Under the pieces are notes generated by a model, which ran no database searches, was not told where the DNA came from, and saw only the letters and a program-made list of their open reading frames with translations. From Torymus aiolomorphi (Eukaryota; Arthropoda; Insecta; Hymenoptera; Torymidae): a stretch of 64,000 bases of DNA. A program made the translations under genes and the position numbers. Positions 19,815 to 31,372 of the stretch are shown here, piece after piece (the first letter of the stretch is position 1; each line of letters opens with the position of its first letter). Location of the stretch: positions 120,330,810 through 120,394,809 of the forward strand of contig CM070876.1 in NCBI GenBank assembly GCA_036365515.1, written 5' to 3'.

Positions 19815-21043
19815 TGTAAAGACTCTCCGCGCAATTCTGGTTGGACAATATAAGTGCGCGCCAGATTCAAATTTGAATTTCCCGCCGTACGCGCGGCGCC
19901 GGCGAGAGTCTAGTTCGCGCGCTGCCGCTAGGCGGCGCGACCCCCTCTCCGCGCGACTCCCACAGTCAGTCCGGCCAGCCGCGGAGATATAAGCGCGTGC
20001 GGCCGGGGAGCTCGACGCCTTTTTTTCTCCCGAACATCGCGAACGCGGATAAAAAAATAAAGTCCTTTTGTGTGTCAATTAAACCTTGCGTTTTTTTTAT
20101 TACTCTTGCGAGATGCAAGATCTTTTTACCCTTGCCTCGTTTTTTTGAGGGACCAATTTATTGGCCCCCTTCCTCACCTTATCCATCTCTCCTCTCCTGA
20201 ATCCTCGGTCCATGCGCTCTCGAGTATCTCTCTAGCAGAGCTACAGGTGACCCGGTCTCTGCTGGCTCAAACTAACCGAGAGCGCACGCTCGAGCGCCTC
20301 CAGCGAACGCGTCGGGTGGACGGCGGGACGCAAACTGACCACGAGACGCCTTCGGGCGGGTCTGTTGAGCGCTCCCACGACCCTCCACGGCGGGTGAACT
20401 CCGCCACGCAAACTGACCACGAGACGCCTTCGGGCGGGTCAGTTGTGCGCTACCTCGGACCTCCACGGACAGCGGACTCCGCCACGCAGACAGACCACGA
20501 GACGCCTCCGGGCGGGTCTGTCAGCCAGCCTCCGCCCCCGCAGTCTGCGAGCGCCTCTGCGCAAACGGAGCTCTGCGCCTCTGGGGTTGTCTCCACCGCC
20601 GAATAGCCGAATTGAACGGTACGCACTAGGAAGCGTACTGCCTCAGCTCGCCTTCCTCCCAAACCGGGAGCAGTCTCCTCCACCTTCTGCTTCTTAGAGA
20701 TGGAACCGACGCCACGAGCGCGACCTCCACTGCAAATAGTGGTAAAGAGGATTACGGTCGGGCAGGTCCAGCGACCACCACCGATAACAGCGCTTTTACG
20801 CTCCCCAACCAAGCGAGCGCCCACCGCTCCGCTTAAGCCCGGGTGTTTGCGGAAGAAACCGAAGATCACTTCGATAGAAGTGGTCTTTCCGGCAGCGAGC
20901 GCCAGGGGAGACGCTCTGGACCTAACGGTCCAACGCTAGGGCGCCTTTTCGGTCCCAGGAATTTTTTTAGTGGGTTGGTCCTTCAGGGGACTAACCCTGA
21001 TAAATACCCAAAACAAAGACTCTTCGAAGCTCCGCCCCTTACA
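19815..21043 (+). repeat. Candidate LTR of a further Gypsy element (C)
   Basis: It begins TGTAAAG and ends CCTTACA, giving TGTAA/TTACA inverted ends like Gypsy B. It has a TATA-like ATATAAGC (~19988) and an AATAAA signal (~20058), both on the plus strand. It is followed by ACTGGGTGGTGTGG, a PBS-like sequence in the same place as in Gypsy B. No second copy lies in the window, so ends are inferred. Alternatively 19815-20100 is a promoter/leader and the ORF at 20070 is a real gene. Confidence 0.45.
20070..20606 (+). CDS. ORF with three 26-residue TQTD repeats
   Basis: 178 codons inside the candidate LTR. Three 78-bp direct repeats (starting about 20331, 20409 and 20487) keep the frame and encode copies of TQTDHETPSGGSV. 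A degenerate fourth, SAQTEL, follows. TQT cores in disordered sequence resemble dynein light chain LC8-binding motifs; that is inference only. It has no recognised domain and a hydrophobic start of doubtful meaning. Codons begin at an upstream ATG-like start, but I cannot tell whether it is translated. Confidence 0.35.
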   Translation: MCQLNLAFFLLLLRDARSFYPCLVFLRDQFIGPLPHLIHLSSPESSVHALSSISLAELQVTRSLLAQTNRERTLERLQRTRRVDGGTQTDHETPSGGSVERSHDPPRRVNSATQTDHETPSGGSVVRYLGPPRTADSATQTDHETPPGGSVSQPPPPQSASASAQTELCASGVVSTAE

Positions 21044-21754
21044 ACTGGGTGGTGTGGTCTTCACTAAGTTGGGCGGGCTTTCTCTCGTCCAGACTCGCAC
21101 TAGAGTCGACGTGAAGGGAACGTAGAAGCCTCACTGAGTGGAGAATGGTCCCAGCGACCGGCAACGAGGGATACGACCTCTACGGGCATTTACGGCTCTG
21201 CGAACTCAGCTGGAAGCAGTTCGTAGCGCGAATAAACTGCTCGATTGGCGTAGAGCTTTTGCTTCGCCAGTCGTCTCTTAAACGAGCGCTTCAGCGCTCT
21301 AAGGAAGCCATACGCTGCGAGCAATAACTGCTCGCCTTCTCTTACGATTGGCGTAGAGTTTTTTGCTCCGCCAGCCTCCTTCACCCGAGTGCTTCCAGCG
21401 CTCTAAGGAAACAGTTTGTAGCGAGCGTAATCTGCTCGCCTTCTGTTTTGATTGGCGTCGAGCTCTTGCTCCGACAATCACCATACTCACGCACACGTTG
21501 CCTGGGAGCTCCCTCTGCGCTCCAAAGGAGCCGTGCAAACAAGTGATCTAACTGCCCTTCTGCTCCAATTTGAGCAGAACCCTGCGCTCTCGAGCGCCCT
21601 CCTACGCACAGACCGCCCTTTGGTGCAGACAGCTCACGGCTGGCTTTTGTCTTTCTCCGTGCGCCGTTCGCTCTCAGTCCGAGATAGCACGCCTGCATCA
21701 AGTATTGGACTCTCCTTCTATTTTCCGAGTTCCATCTCCCAAAATTGATACTTT
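21044..21754 (+). repeat. Gypsy C leader with ~103-bp tandem repeat
   Basis: About 2.7 tandem copies of a ~103-bp unit lie at 21190-21480. GATTGGCGT(A/C)GAG recurs at 21243, 21346 and 21450, along with GCTCTAAGGAA and CTGCTCGCCTTCT. No gene is seen. The sequence ends at the LTR of Gypsy D. Confidence 0.75.
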
Positions 21755-22374
21755 TGTGACATCCGTCGTCACGTAGTATGATGACATCCGTCATCGACAT
21801 ATTAATAATGTATATTGCGTTAATATAAAATCGCGGTCGCCGTTAGCAGTTTTGTAAGCGCTTGACGAAATTACGCGTAAGCGCCCAACTTACGCGTAAT
21901 ACTTATTTCATCTTTTTATCTTCACGTTGGGTATAAAAACCGTGACCAAATGAGGAGACAATGTCACACACGACTTCCTCCGGCACGCTGCTGCATAGTC
22001 GATTTCGGCCGAAATACTGGAGACTCGAGTACCCGCTGCAAGATTCGAGGGTCAAGAAGGCATCACCGGTCTACGAACCAACGCACAATTCAACAAAGAA
22101 TTCAGATTAACTTTAAGTTTAGACTGAAAAGCTTCGTTGCAGTATTGCATCAAAAGTGTAACTTAGAATATAATTATTTATATTTAACTCAACTATTTGT
22201 ACACGAAAAGCTTCAGTACATAATTGTACCAAAGTGTAACAAATAATATATAAATATATAAACCATATTGTAATCTTTATTTTCTTAAACCTCGAATAGT
22301 GGGTAATTGCGAGCGAGGCAGACTCCCAGGACATTTAATTATAAACACATATACACCTAAATTCAGGCGTAACA
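21755..22374 (+). repeat. Gypsy D 5' LTR
   Basis: It begins TGTGACATCCG and ends GGCGTAACA, with a TATA box GTATAAAAAC at 21931. The boundary is inferred from the TG...CA ends and the position of gag. No second LTR is in the window to confirm it. Duplicated GACATCCGTC(G/A)TC motifs sit near the start. Confidence 0.6.
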
Positions 22375-22445
22375 ATTAGCATCCCTTGTGGTGAGTCTAG
22401 CCTAAACTGTTCTAGGATTGAAGACAAGGTCATAAGTCTTTGAGC

Positions 22446-23934
22446 ATGGTAACGCTGGAAGATATCGACCAAGAGAAGGATCTCGCGAAGTGGTGAGATT
22501 TAGTAGAGACGTATCGTAGACAGGAGGCGCAATCATTTCAGCAACGGATGGTCGCTACTCACAATCTCACGCGAGTGTCATTACGACTCTCTGACTACGA
22601 TGGAGATAGTTTATCCTTAGACGACTTTATGTAGGTAGCTCGGATGGGCAGTGCCGAGCTTAATGATCCTGCATTAGAAGAAAGTTATTTGAAGATAGTG
22701 CTCGCACACATCAAGGGACGAGCACGAACTGCCATAATAAATCAAACAGTTTGGGATTTGGATCATCTAGAATCGCTGTTGCTATCAGCCACTACACAAA
22801 CGAAAACATACTCTGAGTATGTGAAGCTAATGTGGTCTGCAAAAATGCGGGCAGGTGAGTCAGCCAAAGATTTTTACGACCGAATTGTAAGCTATAAAAC
22901 CGCAGCCACCGCCGCTCTCAAGAAAGACTTGCGGGCTACAGCGGACCAGGCTAACTCAGTTTCACATCTGAAGTACCTAGCCATCGACGCTTTCATCGAA
23001 AGGTTATCAGATGGATGGCCTACTAGTTTCGCTGCGGTCGCTCCGCAGTCTGGAACAAGCACTAAATACTACATAATCCCAGGAACGCTACCGAGTTCTG
23101 ACGGGATCAAATACTACCAAAATCTGTCAGCTGCTATGCGAGAATTTGATGTTAGTCGGGCCCACGGACATTGCACAAGGAGCAGCGTCATCAGTTACAA
23201 CTGCTGCTGCAAATACAGTGCCACATCCCACGCCGATCAGCCAACCTCAGAAGAGTCGCAGTAAGAGCAAACGTCGTTCAAAAAGACACGAATCCAGCTC
23301 AGATGACAGCGGAGACGAGTCTAGCAGCTATGAGCACTCAAGAAGAAACAGGCGAAAAGATAACCGCAAGTCCAAACAACTGCAAGTAATTTACTTACGA
23401 CCTCCACCTCGGTATGTAGACTTCACCAGTCCAGATAGTTATCATAGGTACGTCATGCCATATTACTACGATAGGAATGACACAGCTTTCCGAGGAAGCT
23501 ATGTAACGCAAGATGGGGTAAATGCTCCAGCACAACTCGCTTATTACTAGGATCACCCACCACCAGGACCGTCGATGCGAAACAGGACACCGCCTCCTTA
23601 TATGTCGCCGACGCCTCCTCGATCCCGGTCTCCTTACAGAGAAGCAAGTGGATATTATCAACTATAATATTATCCTTTATCAACGCTACCTCCTCAACCA
23701 TATTATTATCCACGACAACCACGGCAGTCACAGTCGAGTTATCGGCCGAGAGAAGTCACGCCGAATAGATTCGGCGCTCACCGCGATACTGATGAGTCTT
23801 TAAACTCCTCAGGTACTCGACGACGGGACGTAACGACGAGCAATACCGAGCCACCGCATCCAACAGTGAGATTCGAGGAACCAGCGCACTCTACTACGTC
23901 ACCTCCGGGAGCGTCGTCCCGAGAATTCAAGTAA
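22446..23934 (+). pseudogene. gag: Gypsy D gag
   Basis: The ATG at 22446 opens MVTLEDIDQEKDLAKW, followed by a TGA (22494) and a TAG (22632) in the same frame. The capsid-like part then runs to ~23150 (ILAHIKGRARTAI-like, SAKMRAGESAKDFYDRIVSYK, CLAIDAFIERLSDGWP-like). A frameshift leads into a Ser/Arg/Lys-rich then Pro/Tyr-rich tail (SRSKSKRRSKRHESSSDDSG) that stops at 23548 and 23665 and ends at ~23934. There is no CCHC knuckle. RNA binding would rest on the SR-type tail. Confidence 0.75.
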
Positions 23935-24417
23935 AAACAGAGAACATAGCAGGAGGTACTGGTATATTTTTAATAGATACGGCAGCAGACATTAATGCAG
24001 TAAAAAGTAGCAGGCTTGCCGCGTCAGTTATGATAGATTCATCACATGTATTAGAAATAACCGGTATCTCTACTAACCCTGTCAATACTAGGCTTAATAT
24101 AGATGAAGATTTTTGATAAACATCATAAGTTTCATGTTTTATCTCCGAGTACTCCAATTTTACAGGACGCCATTTTAGGAGTCCCGTTTTTCAAAGAGGA
24201 GAAAGCTTGCATATGTTACTACTTAGAAGAATTGATACTGGCCTTCCGATCTATAGATCCTATTTCTTTCTGCAACAGATTTCCTCAGGCCCTTGATGCG
24301 GAGCGGGGATTATTCCAAAAGATCGCCGGGAATAAGAAAAGGGTATGTACAGTGCGGCCTACTACGCTGTACCGGAGACTTCCGGTACGTTCAAGAGAAG
24401 CATTGAGTTATCCCTTA
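23927..24417 (+). pseudogene. Gypsy D protease
   Basis: Entered from gag by a -1 type frame change (VPRIQVKTENIAGGTG), it shows IFLIDTAADINAVKS, the retropepsin active site with Ala in place of Gly. EITGISTNPV follows. A TGA near 24114 and a frame change lead to FHVLSPSTPILQDAILG and VPFFKEE. The frame ends where the giant palindrome inserts. Confidence 0.75.
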
Positions 24418-25450
24418 TGAAAAAATCCTGCAGAACTCTCTGCAGAATTTCTGCAGGACTTTCTGCGTGGTTTCTGCATAGCTTCTGCATAATTTCTGAA
24501 TAACATCTGCAAAGTTCCTGCATAATTTCTGCTGAAACTTTTGCAGAAATTATGCAGAAAGTCTTTAGTAAATATGCAAAAAGTCCTGCAGAAATTCTGC
24601 ATGAATTTCCTCATTTTCTGCAGGTCATTTTTGCAGAATTTGTGCAGAGCATTTCTATAGAAAATTTATAAAAATTATGTAGGAAAATTTTCGATAAAAT
24701 ATATACATATTATGCAGAATTTCTGGGCTAACATTTCTTCAGAACTTATGCAGAAATTCTCCATAATTTATGCAGAAACTCTCCACAGTTTCTGCAAAAG
24801 CTCTCTACAATTTCTGTAGGATTTTTCTAGAATTTCTGCAGAATGCATACACTATTCCTGTAGAATCTTATGAATTTATGCAGAAACTCCTTACAACTTC
24901 TTCAAAATCACTTTAACACGGAAAAATTCGTCTTATGGGATTTTCAATCTTTCATTACAAAGAGTTTTGGCCATCGGCCGCCAAGGAATTAACTTCTAAA
25001 AAAGCTCTCCATAGTTATTACAGAAACTACATAAGTTTAGTGGGGACATTTTAGGGAGAATGTATAAGCGCTGCGCTACCCAGTCGATTGATTACTTGTA
25101 GACCGCAAAGCTAATTGGTTCATATTTAATATTAAGCAGAGACGAAATCTACAAGTAATTAATATGACAGCGTATATCCCTTACGAGAAAAACCTGTAGG
25201 GATTCCTATAGAGATTCTATAGGATTTCCTATAAGTTTGCATAGAACTCCTATAGGATTTTCATAGGATTCCTATAAAAAATCTATAGGAAACAATGCAT
25301 GATTTTTTCTGTAAAATACTGTAGAAATTTCTATAGGATAAATTATAGAAAATCCTATACAGGGATGACAGAAACTGCATTCCGACCTGCGGAAATTCCT
25401 ATAGGAAAATGTATAGGAAAAAATGCCTGATTTTTATTGCCAAAGGTAAC
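24418..25450 (+). repeat. Outer left arm with CTGCAGAA and CTATAGGA sub-repeats
   Basis: The first ~500 bp are degenerate copies of TTTCTGCAGAA/TTATGCAGAAA (24425-24900). After a unique stretch, 25195-25440 is made of TCCTATAGGA/TTTCTATAGGA copies. The whole is mirrored at 60132-61158. It has no coding content. Confidence 0.9.
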
Positions 25451-25455
25451 AGCAG

Positions 25456-25797
25456 TGTTGAGGTGTGGTATTATTATTAATGATGGAGAGACACATTTAA
25501 GGTATAAAAGAATGATTTATTTATTTAGGCTTAAGTGTAAAATAAGACGGCGCTTCATAGCGCTTAGCGCAAGGGGCTTTCCGTTCGGTATACGGCAGTA
25601 GAGAGAGAGAGAGAGAGCAGCGTATCGTTCGATGCCTCTCGACTTCGATGCTTGCTCACGCACACACTAGGAAGGGGAGAGGTACATGTTTACTTTCGGA
25701 CTCATACGACATTGCGCGCTCTCGATACAGTCGCGCGCTCACACATACCTACTGTCTATATTCATGCGTACAATATAGATGTATACTATTTTCAACA
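25456..25797 (-). repeat. Copia 3' LTR
   Basis: 342 bp, plus-strand ends TGTTGAGGTG and TTTTCAACA. On the minus strand an AATAAA lies near its end (complement of 25520-25530). A purine-rich tract borders it internally (minus strand AAGGAGGCG). It differs from the other LTR by a longer (GA)n run and scattered substitutions. Confidence 0.95.
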
Positions 25798-25833
25798 CGC
25801 CTCCTTACATATATATTGTACACTTTTAATTTA

Positions 25834-26820
25834 TTACATCATATTCAATAATTCTCTGAACTTTTCAAATTTATCTTTACACAACACTTTTGCAAAGATA
25901 TCTGCAACATTATCATTCGAATCAATTTTAATTATTACAATTTCGTTTTCTTTCACGCTTTCATGAACATAGTGATAATGTATTTCTATATGCTTCGAGA
26001 TTTCAGTAAAGTTTCCATAATTCGCTATATTTATCGCTCCTGTATTATCTTCAAATACTTTTGCAGGATCAATCATTTCCACATTAAAGTTTTTCATTAA
26101 CTCTAGTATAAACTTTATGTCACTAACTGCCTGAGATAAGGCTACATATTCTGCATAAGTTGAGGCCTTTGTTACCGTTCTTTGTTTTCGCGATTTCCAA
26201 TCTATTACATTTCCAAATACTTTAATAACATATCCAGATATGGATTTTCTGTCCACATTATCACCAGCCCAATCTGCGTCTACATAACAATCTATAATTT
26301 CGCAATTTACATTTCTTTTATAGTTCATCTTTACATCTTTCGTTAAATACAAGTATTTCAAGATTCGTAACGCATATTTCCAATGAGTCTCATTATAACT
26401 ATTCTGATACCTACTCAAATAATTCACACTATAACTTATATCAGGCCTTGTACTTGAACTTATATATAATAATGCACCTATCAAATGTGTATATTTAATA
26501 TCTGACTCGCATATTTCATCCTTTTCAATTTTGAGATTCGTTTCCATAGGATTGCTATATAATTTACTAGTCTGCAATTGACATTTATTCGCTAATGACT
26601 CTATATACTTAGTTTGACTTAATTTGATATCACAATTTCGATGATCATACTCTATATTAATACCAAGGTATTCTTTAACTTCTCCTAGATCTTTCATCTT
26701 AAATTTTTCTGACAAGACTCTTTCTAATTTCTTAATTTTCTTTTTACTCTTACTACAAATTAACAAATCATCGACATATATTAATAAGTAAATTTGATCT
26801 ATACCCTCACCTTGAGTATA
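25834..26820 (-). pseudogene. Copia RT C-terminal part and RNase H
   Basis: After the MITE the frame resumes YTQGEGIDQIYLLIYVDDLLI, with the catalytic Asp pair intact. It continues through LGEVKEYLGINIEYD, STRPDISYSVNYLSRY, and RNase H blocks DADWAGDNVDRKSISGY, KASTYAEYVALSQA (Tyr where Glu is usual) and EDNTGAINIA. It stops with RELLNMM near the 3' LTR. This long uninterrupted frame is the best-kept part of the element. Confidence 0.9.
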
Positions 26821-27850
26821 CAAGGTGTCTCATTTTAATCGCTCCAGGCAAATATCTTGAAAAGTAAGAGAGATGGAAAAAAACTTTAAATACAAAAGTT
26901 GTAGGGTTCAAAGGGGGTCAGCTAATGGTAACAACGATCTTGACCTTGAACTCTACTTTCAAGGCTATTTCAAGGTCCAAGTGATTTTTTAAAATAGGAA
27001 CCCCTACTTTTGACCCCGGAAATAGAAAGAGCGGAAAATTCTACGTTCAGAAAGGTCTGATATGTTGGGGTTTCAAAGACATTTTAAGGTCAACCAACCA
27101 ATTTATTTTAAGCTAAGTCGATTTTATAAAATGGAACCCCGGAAATGGAAAGAGCGGAAGATTTTCCGTCCGAATATGAACTTGACCTCGACTTTAACTG
27201 TGATCTGGAAGGTTATTTTAAGGTCAAGTCGATTTTTTTAAAATCCCCTTACTTTTTACCTCGGAAATGGAAAGAGAATAAAATTTTACGTTCAGATATG
27301 TATCGTCATATGGTATCAAAATTGGTCCTTTGGGGTCAATTAAGGGTTTTTATTTTAAATCGACTTAAACTTAAAATAGCCTTCAAGGTCACGGTTGAGG
27401 TCAAGGTCGAGGTCAAGGTCATATTCGGATGTAAAATCTATTGCTCTTTCCATTTCCTGGGTCAGAAATAAGGGGTTCCATTTTATAAAATCGACTTACC
27501 GTAAACTGACCTTGAACGTCAAGGTTAATTTTGTCCTTCCGAGAGGTATTCCCAGGTCGACCTCATTAAATTGGCTGGTTGACCTTAAAATGACTTTGAA
27601 ACTCCAACATATCAGACCCTTCTGAACGTAAAATTTTCCGCTCTTTCCATTTCCGGAGTCAAAAGTAGGGGTTACCATTTAAAAAAATTACTTTGACCTT
27701 GAAATAACCTTGAAAATAGAGTTCAACGTCAAGGTCGTTGTTACCATTAGCTGATGCCCTTTGAACCCTACAACTTTTGTATTTAAAGTTTATTCCATCT
27801 CCCTTACTTTTCAAGATATTTGCCTGGGGCGATTAAAATAAGACACCTTG
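26821..27850. mobile_element. 1030-bp palindromic MITE inside Copia RT, TSD TATA
   Basis: The ends CAAGGTGTCT and AGACACCTTG are perfect inverted repeats. The inverted similarity extends inward for most of the element (e.g. CTTTAAATACAAAAGTT with its complement near 27785, and GAAATAGAAAGAGCGGAAAATT with its complement near 27640). TATA flanks both ends and occurs once in the rejoined RT codons. Many copies of GGTCAAGGTC-like words occur. Open frames here read the repeats and are not genes. Confidence 0.9.
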
Positions 27851-28266
27851 TATAAACAATAATCTACGTTACTCCTTTTAAATTTTATCTTTGTCAAATA
27901 TTCATCCAAACATTTATACCATGCCCTTAGACTTTCTCGTAGTCCGTACAATGCTTTACATAATTTACAAACTCTGTATGTTCCACCGCTATAACCTTTC
28001 GGTTGACCGACATATACGTCCGAGCTTACTTCACCATTTAAAAAAACAGTGACTACATCCATTTGTTCTATAATTAGACTAAACTGACAACAAAAGGAAA
28101 ACAAAATTTTTAAAGTTTGCATTTTAGCAACTGGAGCGTATATGTCGTCAATCACATTTGTCTGTTGAAATCCTCTTACAACTAATCTCGCTTTATATAT
28201 ATCATCAGATTTCCTACTATAAACCTATTTTACATCTATTACCTTTTCGTTTGGTATCCTTTCAAC
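27851..28266 (-). pseudogene. Copia RT, N-terminal part
   Basis: YAPVAKMQTLKILFSF, QMDVVTVFLNGEV (usual catalytic block is QMDVKTAFLNG) and ALYGLRESLRAWYKCLDEYL are RT blocks of Copia. The frame enters the MITE at 27850 just after DYCLY. A TAG and a frame change separate it from the integrase spacer. Confidence 0.85.
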
Positions 28267-29591
28267 TCATTCCCATGTTTTATTATCTTTTAAACTTTCT
28301 ATTTCTTTATCCATAGCTTTTATCCAGCTCTCACTATCATTACTACTCATCGCCTCCTCAAATGTATATAGAGTATCTACCCTGCAGTAATTTACATAAA
28401 TATTATTTGAAATATTTTCTGGATATCTTATTGGACTTTTTCTATCACGTGTAGATCTACGTGGGACTTTTAATAGTTCTGCATTTTTCTTATTTGCTAC
28501 CTTTGATTCCTGTTCATTATTCTCATCCGCGCTTTGAAAAACATTATCATCCCTTAAATCATCATCACGATCATTGTGTTCTCCTCCAAATGACTCGAGA
28601 GTCGAAGTAGAAGGAGATGTATATTTTGACTCTACATCATCAAGTGCTATACATTTTACATTTCCCTCTACGATATCTACATGTCTAGCAACTACCATTT
28701 TATTATTTACTAGGACTCTATATCCTACATCACTATATCCTAATAGGATTCCCATATCTGCCTTTTTATCCCATTTAGAATTTCTTTTTTGTTCCCGTTT
28801 TCTAACAAAAACTCTACTCCCGTATAGACGTAAATATTTGACATCCAGCCGTCTCCTAAAAAATATTTCGTACGGAGTTTATCTCTCTATCGTATTAGTC
28901 AACGTTCGATTTTTCAAATACGTCGCTGCACAAATAATCTCGGGCCAAAACCGTTTGTGAACCGTTTAAAACCGTTTGCCTCTGTTAGTAAACATCGCGT
29001 CATATCCATTATCGTTCTATTAAACCTTTCCGCGGCTCCGTTTAACTCATGTACATATACTGGATAATTATTCAAAATAATACCTTTTTCTTTGGCAAAT
29101 TTATAGAAGCGGTTATTTAAATATTCTTTCCCGTTATCACATCTCAAAACTTTTACTTTCTTTTCAGATAAATTTTCACATTCATTAATAAATCTAACTA
29201 AGCAATCAAAAACTTCGTCTTTCGTTTTGATTCAATAAACCTTCGCGATTTCGCTATAATCATCAATGAAAGAAACAAAATAATTTTCTCCATTAAAACC
29301 TGCAGTTTTAAATGGACCACATACAGCTGTATGAACTATCTCTAAAATATCTTTAGCTTTTATTCTATCGTTGCTAAATGGCAAGTTATGCATTTTATTC
29401 TCTATGCACGTTTTGCACTTCATAAATTCCGTTTCAAGTTTATTCGGAATACCCGTTAATAACTCTTCTCTACATAGTGTATTTAGATCCCCGAAATTTA
29501 CGTGTCCTAACATTCTATGCCATTTCTCTTTCAAACTCATGTTATTATTGCTACAGTCGGCTATGTTTACAAAATTCTCTCTATATTTCAA
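28267..29591 (-). pseudogene. Copia integrase
   Basis: Three frames make up the domain. 29591-29232: zinc region WHRMLGHVNFGDLNTLC ... CKTCIENKMHNLPF, then EIVHTAVCGPF, where Ala replaces the first catalytic Asp (usually HTDVCGP). 29147-28914: MRCDNGKEYLNNRF with the second Asp, and HELNGAAERFNRTI with the Glu. 28755-28267: C-terminal part (GYSDVGYRVLVNNKMV) and the spacer to RT. Frameshifts or stops lie near 29232, 28910 and 28760. Confidence 0.85.
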
Positions 29592-29624
29592 GGTAGTATT
29601 TATTTTATAAGTTCGATTTTCTTT

Positions 29625-29945
29625 CTATGCTACAGCTATCAATTTATTAGCTTTATCTATTATCCTTGCTGTATTTCCCTTTGAAATAATCGTATTGTTA
29701 TCTGTTAATTTCCCAAAACTTATTAAGTTTGTATTCATTTTTTCGGCATAAAAAACATTAGTCATATTAACTTCATTCTTTTTACCAAACGCGTCAAAAT
29801 AGCTAACTACATTTCCAATTTTCGTTGCTTTTATATATCTATTATCCCATAAGTAGATATTTACCGCTTCTTTAAGATCAATACATTTATCAAAATCGTC
29901 GACGCTATTTATTATATGATCGGTCCAGCAACCACTGTATCTCAT
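29625..29945 (-). pseudogene. Copia protease
   Basis: The frame begins inside the active site (SGCWTDHI, normally DSGCTxHI), after a frameshift that separates it from the WLLD at the end of gag. VSYFDAFGKKNEVNM and LISFGKLTDNN are typical later blocks of Copia protease. It ends at a TAG near 29625, before the pre-integrase region. Confidence 0.8.
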
Positions 29946-30897
29946 TACCTAGCCTACCTTGACTATCGTTACTCTGCTCCGCATACGCTGTAGCTATCCA
30001 TGTTCTCGCACCTTCGCCGCTCTGCTCGCTCGTGGTGGCTCCTTGCTGACGGAAGTTTTCGCGCCCCCTGCCGTAGTTGCCTCTTCCTGCCGTCCCTCGA
30101 CCACGGCCACGTGTTGAGCCTCGCCATGTTGTGCCGTTTTGTCCTGCTTGTCCTCCATTTTGGCATTCTTGTGCGAAATGCCCGGTTCTCGCACATTTGA
30201 AGCAGCTTCCTTTCTGGTTCTCTTTTGCAGCGAATACATTAGACCTTTGTTCGCTATGCTCGTTATTGTTCTTCATTTCAGCAATCTGGATTTTATTTTT
30301 CACATACGATGCCGTTTGATCCTCTTCTTTTAACGTGTCTATTAAATCGCCAATGTAACTGTATTGGCTTGGCAACGTGTTCAACATGTAATTAAATTTT
30401 TCTTTTTCACTTATTTTTGCCCCTGCGCTTTTTAATTCATTCACTGATTTTTCAAATTCACTGAAAAATGTTGCTGTATCACTATGCTTTTCTAGTCTCA
30501 ATTTTTCCAATTTATTTCGACACACAGTCTGTAGTGCTGTAGACTCTTTCAAATACATATCATCCAATTTTTTTATTATTTTATACGCCGTATCTTCTTC
30601 ACACACAAACTCCAATTGTTTGTTGGAAATGGCACTGTAAATCAAATTTATGGCCTTTAAATCCTTTTCTTCCTAGTCTTCTTTGTCTGCAGCAACTCTT
30701 GATCTGGTTATCTCTACGTCACACTTTTTCATCTTTAGATACATTGTAATCCTTTTCTTCCACATGCTGTAGTCTTGACCGTCGAACACCGGTGTCGTAA
30801 TGTCTTTTCTCTCCATTTTATTTTCTTTGTTCTCGAACGTTCCTTCGTGTTCGGACTTTTCTTCTTGCTCGATTTTCAATTTCGATTCTTCGTCCAT
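29905..30897 (-). pseudogene. gag: Copia gag
   Basis: The ATG at 30897 opens MDEESKLKIEQEEKSEHEG. PVFDGQDYSMWKKRITMYL is the usual Copia gag start. A TAG at 30676-30674 interrupts the frame, which then continues through a UBN2-like capsid (KLDDMYLKESTALQTVCRNK, LNTLPSQYSYIGDLIDTL) to a CCHC knuckle CFKCARTGHFAQEC and an RGRGR-rich tail. It ends with WLLD, the start of the protease active site, where the frame is lost. Confidence 0.9.
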
Positions 30898-31030
30898 ATA
30901 CGTTTCACACGGTATTCACATACGCGGCACTTTAATTATCTCTATATGACTCGAGAGTCGATATAGCAGATAATGAGAAAAAGCACTTATCACTCACTTC
31001 GTGGCAAACCAACCACGGCTCCAGCTACCA

Positions 31031-31367
31031 TGTTGTGGTGTGGTATTATTATTAATGATGGAGAGACACATTTAAGGTATAAAAGAATGACTTATTTATT
31101 TAGGCTTAAGTGTAAAATAAGACGGGCGCTACATAGCGCTTAGCGCTAGGTGCTTTCCGTTCGGCGTACGGCAGTAGAGAGAGAGAGCACCGTATCGTTC
31201 GCTGCCTCTCGACTTCGATGCTTGCTCACGCACACACTAGGAAGGGGAGAGGTATATGTTTACTTTCGAACTCATACGACATTGCGCGCTCTCGACACAG
31301 TCGCGCGCTCACATATACCTACTGTCTATATTCATGCGTATAATATAGATGTATACTATTTTCAACA
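31031..31367 (-). repeat. Copia 5' LTR and primer-binding site
   Basis: 337 bp, starting TGTTGTGGTG and ending TTTTCAACA on the plus strand. Read on the minus strand the LTR end is followed at once by TGGTAGCTGGAGCC. TGGTAGC is the start of the initiator-Met PBS common to Copia elements. Confidence 0.9.
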
Positions 31368-31372
31368 AACAG

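Larger units (their letters stand above)
25456..31367 (-). mobile_element. Copia element with two LTRs, split by a MITE
   Basis: LTRs lie at 25456-25797 and 31031-31367. The internal region on the minus strand holds gag, protease, integrase, RT and RNase H in Copia order. Flanks give a 5-bp duplication (AGCAG at 25451-25455, AACAG at 31368-31372, one mismatch). The right palindrome arm keeps the empty site (GGTAACAACGGTCTAAT, minus-strand reading of ~60110-60126). Frameshifts, stops and a mutated integrase Asp show it is inactive. Confidence 0.95.

Noticed and set aside
24418..25450. Satellite or CRISPR-like array in CTGCAGAA-rich DNA
   Set aside because: The copies are degenerate and irregularly spaced, and the whole block is mirrored at 60132-61158 as an element end.
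27145..27678. Short ORFs inside the MITE
   Set aside because: They read palindromic GGTCAAGGTC-type repeats and have no domain or conserved frame.
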